DNA of 17,320 bases from CAZMVU01 sp964569295 (GTDB lineage Bacteria > Hydrogenedentota > Hydrogenedentia > Hydrogenedentales > JAGMZX01): positions 1 to 17,320 of the forward strand of contig CAZMVU010000098.1 in assembly GCA_964569295.1 (NCBI GenBank), read 5' to 3'. The notes below the pieces were generated by a model. That model was not told the DNA's origin. It did no database searches and worked only from the letters and a program-made list of their open reading frames with translations. This document shows positions 14,837 to 17,320 of this stretch, in pieces. Each line of letters starts with the position of its first letter. The stretch's first letter is position 1. Made by a program: the position numbers and the translations under genes.

Positions 14837-15910
14837 TTGCCGGACCCGCCGCAGAAAGAACCGCCCACCCAACAGGCACGCAAGGAGCGCACGGACCCTT
14901 CGCCGTTCTTGCAGCGGCTGGTTGCGCAACGGGTCATCATGCCTTCGGAACGGATTCTGTGTTATGGCTGCGGGCGGGGAGCGGATGTGGCCTGGCTGCG
15001 GATGCGGAAGTTCAAGGCGGTCTCGGGCTATGATCCGTATCCGCCGTATGGCTACACGACGGAGCCGCGGGGCTACCACGACTGGGTCGGGCTGATCTAT
15101 CTGATGCGCCGGCTGAAGACGGACGCAAACAGACACAAAACCATACAAACCGCCTTTAACCTCGTCCGGCCTGGCGGACGCCTACTGCTCATCTCGCGGA
15201 ATTGGCGGCGTATGCGCCCGGAAGGGCCGCATGAATCGCGCGAGGCGGCGGTGGATTATCTCAGGGAATTCCTTGCGGGGACGGACATCGCGGCATGGGA
15301 GGCGCCTGTGTATGATCCGGGTGATCCGGAGTTGGGCCTCATCGCGCAGAAAGCGGGCGTACACAAGCCCAAACGGCCGGTCGAGTTTGTGGACGCCCCG
15401 GCGCGGGCGGCGGCGGTGTGTGCCGAGCTTATGCGGGAGCCCATGGTCGGGCTGGATGTGGAAACAACGCTGGACGAGCCGCGCCAACTCTGCACGGTGC
15501 AACTGGGCACGCGCGAAAAGACCTACATCCTCGATACACTCGCGCTCACGGACCTGGCCCCGCTCAAAGCCGTCATGGAAAGCACGTCGGTCGAGAAGGT
15601 CATCCACAATGCGGCGTTCGAGGAACAGATGCTGGGAAGCCACGGCATCCGCATCAAGCATGTATACGACACGCTGACGGCCTCGCGCAGAAAGCACAAG
15701 AACAGCGCCGAGGGGGGGCATAAGCTCGGGGAAGTGTGCGAGCGGGAGTTGCAAATCTACCTGGACAAGGCGTTGCAGACCTCGGATTGGACCCAGCGGC
15801 CCTTGACGCCCGAGCAGTTGGACTATGCGGCGCTGGATGCCGAGGTGCTCATTGACCTGTACGCGGTGTTTCACCCGCCGAAGCCTCCCGAAACGATGAC
15901 CCTGTTCTGA
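14837..15910 (+). CDS. Methyltransferase-like domain fused to a DEDDy 3'-5' exonuclease (RNase D-like)
   Basis: About 357 residues, two domains. Residues 25-172 look like a class I SAM methyltransferase: motif I is RILCYGCGRGADV (39-51), the acidic turn is SGYDPY (63-68), and TAFNLVRPGGRLLLISR (105-121) is the post-motif strand. The GCGRG form resembles the methyltransferase-like proteins associated with DNA phosphorothioation systems. Residues 180-345 are a DnaQ-like exonuclease of the RNase D branch: Exo I GLDVETT (Asp207, Glu209), Exo II VIHNAAFEEQML (Glu262 where Asp is usual), a helical part with LDKALQTSDWTQRPLT, and Exo III LDYAALDAEVL (Tyr330, Asp334). The substrate could be RNA or DNA. 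No HRDC domain is present. Its 3' end overlaps the convergent YhhN gene by 62 bases. No dnd or other defence genes are nearby. Confidence 0.82.
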   Translation: MPDPPQKEPPTQQARKERTDPSPFLQRLVAQRVIMPSERILCYGCGRGADVAWLRMRKFKAVSGYDPYPPYGYTTEPRGYHDWVGLIYLMRRLKTDANRHKTIQTAFNLVRPGGRLLLISRNWRRMRPEGPHESREAAVDYLREFLAGTDIAAWEAPVYDPGDPELGLIAQKAGVHKPKRPVEFVDAPARAAAVCAELMREPMVGLDVETTLDEPRQLCTVQLGTREKTYILDTLALTDLAPLKAVMESTSVEKVIHNAAFEEQMLGSHGIRIKHVYDTLTASRRKHKNSAEGGHKLGEVCERELQIYLDKALQTSDWTQRPLTPEQLDYAALDAEVLIDLYAVFHPPKPPETMTLF

Positions 15911-16631
15911 GAGTGTCAACGCCCCCTGCCGGTGTACCCCACGATTCCGGGGGCCGGGTGCCAGCGGCGAGCGCCAGCAGGAAGCAGGCGGTGTAGTACA
16001 GGGGATAGCAGAAGTAGGCGTTGACGTTCCCCCCACCGACATACGCCCACCGGGCAACGAAGATATCCGAGACGTAGAATATGACCGCCCCCGCCACAAT
16101 CAACAGGCCGGCCCGGTTGTGTGCGGTGCCGCCCGCACAGGCCACCATGGCGCTGATCACCAGCACATAGGCCATGACCAGCGGCAGGTCCCCCGCGCCA
16201 AGATACGGCCGCAGCCAGGCAAAAGTCACGAGGCTCACCAGCGCCACGGGCGGAACCATGGCGAGCGCGGGCCGCAACGCGATGCCGCGCTGGTAAAAGG
16301 CAGCCATGAAGAACAGGTGACCCACAAGAAATGCCAGGGCGCTCACCTCGAAGGACACCAGCAACCCGGTAATATCGCCCACCCAACACCAGGCCAGCCC
16401 CCCCAGCATCCAGCGGCCATACCCCGCGCGCAAGGCGCCCGCCGCCATGGCCACGGCTAGAAACCCCGTCGAGCCGAGCAACGCATATTCCAAGCGCCCG
16501 GGCAACACGCTCCAGCGCGGCGCAAAAAGCAACCCCAACACACCCGCTGCAACCGCACACGCCGACGCGATCAGCAGTGCGCGCCGCAACATGCCGCGGG
16601 GCCACACGCCTTCCAATGTCATGCCGTTCAT
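15849..16631 (-). CDS. YhhN (TMEM86-like) family membrane protein
   Basis: About 260 residues with roughly eight hydrophobic segments. Family marks are the early WCWVGDITGLL motif and the late VIFYVSDIFVARWAYVGG followed by YPLYYTACFLLALAAG, both containing the conserved Gly/Ser-Asp pairs of the YhhN/TMEM86 fold. Animal and some bacterial members are lysoplasmalogenases that cleave the vinyl-ether bond of lysoplasmalogens; in bacteria the substrate is often unknown. The start is uncertain. ATG 16631 and ATG 16622 both lack a ribosome site, ATG 16592 lies just before the first membrane segment, and GTG 16736 would add a non-conserved tail. A strong AGGGAGGG site stands before a TTG at 16698, but in another frame. 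The C-terminal ~35 residues are hydrophilic and overlap the convergent exonuclease gene. Confidence 0.8.
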   Translation of the reverse strand: MNGMTLEGVWPRGMLRRALLIASACAVAAGVLGLLFAPRWSVLPGRLEYALLGSTGFLAVAMAAGALRAGYGRWMLGGLAWCWVGDITGLLVSFEVSALAFLVGHLFFMAAFYQRGIALRPALAMVPPVALVSLVTFAWLRPYLGAGDLPLVMAYVLVISAMVACAGGTAHNRAGLLIVAGAVIFYVSDIFVARWAYVGGGNVNAYFCYPLYYTACFLLALAAGTRPPESWGTPAGGVDTLRTGSSFREASAGETPRTGQ

Positions 16632-16769
16632 GGCACGTTGGACGGCGCAAACGCCCGCAATGTTTCGCCCTGCCGAAAAAAGCGGCGCCGAGGCGCAACG
16701 TCCCTCCCTATGTTGTGGCCGGTTTCCAGAGAGCACAGGGAAAAGTCACGTCCGAATCCTTGCGGATTA

Positions 16770-17019
16770 GTAATTCTTTAGCCGTTTGCCGTTTCCCATA
16801 CGACAGAGGGCTGTCCGGTATCCGCGCGGGTAGCGGTTCTGTCCTGCCCGCTGTTTCTATGAGTCAAGACGTAGGCGCACTTTGACCTGCGGTGGCTTGC
16901 CACCGCACTCCAAAGTGGCGCCAACGGCATGGCTATCCCCGTCGCACGGGGCATTCGCTGTCACGGGACAGACTGGCGGAACGAGTGCGTCACGTTGCGC
17001 CATACGGCTAAAGAGTTAC
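16770..17019. mobile_element. MITE with IS66-like ends and target duplication (copy 2)
   Basis: A 250-bp element. The left end (16770-16788) and the reverse complement of the right end (17019-17001) share GTAAYTCTTTAGCCGTWTG: 17 of 19 bases identical, 19 of 22 if extended. It is flanked by perfect 8-bp direct repeats GCGGATTA (16762-16769 and 17020-17027). GTAA termini and 8-bp duplications are established features of the IS66 family. No transposase is encoded. The interior has a perfect hairpin with 9-bp arms (TGCGGTGGC at 16888-16896, GCCACCGCA at 16899-16907). A diverged copy lies at 7478-7742. The IS66 remnant at 11406 has different ends past GTAA, so it was probably not the helper. The element sits 139 bp upstream of the YhhN start. 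Confidence 0.85.
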
Positions 17020-17029
17020 GCGGATTAGA

Positions 17030-17077
17030 GAAACGTGCCACACATCGCGGGTTTTGTCTCGATGTGTGGCACGTTTC
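17030..17077. repeat. Perfect inverted repeat with 18-bp arms
   Basis: GAAACGTGCCACACATCG (17030-17047) and its exact complement CGATGTGTGGCACGTTTC (17060-17077) surround a 12-nt loop containing GTTTTGT. It starts 3 nt after the MITE's right target duplication. No T-run follows on either side, so an ordinary intrinsic terminator is not indicated. It could be a gene-end hairpin, a protein-binding site or a palindromic repeat of a dispersed family. Confidence 0.75.
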
Positions 17078-17265
17078 TACGCCGGCAGGAGTAGGACGTG
17101 GTCTTTCCTCTTTTCTGAAGAGCGAAGCCAAGCTTTCGAATACAATTGCGTTCCCAAATGGATATTTCGGAACGAAGCCCTCCCCTCTTCCCCTCTTATT
17201 CCTCTTCCCGTTTTCTCTTCTCCTCTTATCCTTTTACTCCCTCCCCTCTTCTCCTATTCCCATAT
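17078..17265. other. Non-coding stretch passing into a pyrimidine tract
   Basis: No gene recognised. From about 17183 the plus strand is almost entirely C and T (irregular CCTCTT/CTCCTCTT words), giving a long purine-pyrimidine strand asymmetry before the regular repeat. Confidence 0.6.
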
Positions 17266-17320
17266 TCTTCTCTTCTCTTCTCTTCTCTTCTCTTCTCTTC
17301 TCTTCTCTTCTCTTCTCTTC
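17266..17320. repeat. Pentanucleotide tandem repeat, 11 units of TCTTC
   Basis: Fifty-five bases of exact TCTTC repeats running to the end of the window, so the true array length is unknown. Such repeats change length by slippage and the purine-rich strand can form unusual structures. Ending exactly in the array suggests that assembly may have stopped here. Confidence 0.95.

Noticed and set aside
14837..15910. Phosphorothioation or other defence island
   Set aside because: Only motif I of the methyltransferase-like domain recalls that system. No dnd, restriction, CRISPR or toxin genes occur in the window.
15182..16099. 305-residue minus-strand open frame
   Set aside because: Runs antisense through the exonuclease domain, whose motifs are clear, and ends in the YhhN gene in a different frame.

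Overview
The window looks like bacterial chromosome from a lineage rich in sulfatases and Gfo/Idh/MocA oxidoreductases. Planctomycetota, Lentisphaerota or Hydrogenedentota would fit. This is inferred from gene content (Tat-exported Gfo/Idh lipoprotein, Tat-type sulfatase, five-bladed propeller glycosidase-like protein, fused CobA-HemD) and not from any marker gene. I saw no rRNA, tRNA or CRISPR array.

Layout. 1-366: no gene seen. 367-3447 (minus): a propeller glycosidase-like exported protein and, downstream, a CobA-HemD fusion. 3720-6931 (plus): a Gfo/Idh/MocA oxidoreductase, a strong hairpin, then a DUF2442 protein whose stop overlaps the start of a sulfatase. The glycosidase-like gene and the oxidoreductase are divergent and share a 272-bp control region. 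Together these genes look like a module for sulfated or modified polysaccharide breakdown.

6932-7746 is a graveyard: a decayed copy of the last 93 bp of the Gfo/Idh locus, then a ~265-bp MITE. 7747-14005 (all minus) is visibly AT-richer and carries a surface-glycan type set: a GT-C-like membrane protein, a B12-binding radical SAM enzyme, a GT2 glycosyltransferase and a NeuD/PglD-like acyltransferase. An IS66 remnant lies inside it. 14270-14743 holds a broken sulfatase that has lost its catalytic cysteine. The Gfo/Idh fragment on the left and the sulfatase fragment on the right have the same orientation and order as the intact genes. The simplest reading is an old tandem duplication of the degradation module whose second copy was split by the glycan island and then decayed.

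14837-16631: a two-domain protein joining a methyltransferase-like domain to a DEDDy 3'-5' exonuclease, convergent and overlapping with a YhhN-family membrane protein. 16770-17019 is a second, better preserved MITE of the same family, with 19-bp terminal inverted repeats starting GTAA and a perfect 8-bp target duplication. Both features match IS66-type transposition. It is followed by a perfect 18-bp-arm hairpin and a pyrimidine tract ending in 11 units of TCTTC at the window edge.

Most noteworthy: the MITE family defined by two copies with target duplications, the methyltransferase-exonuclease fusion, and the split duplicated module around the glycan island.
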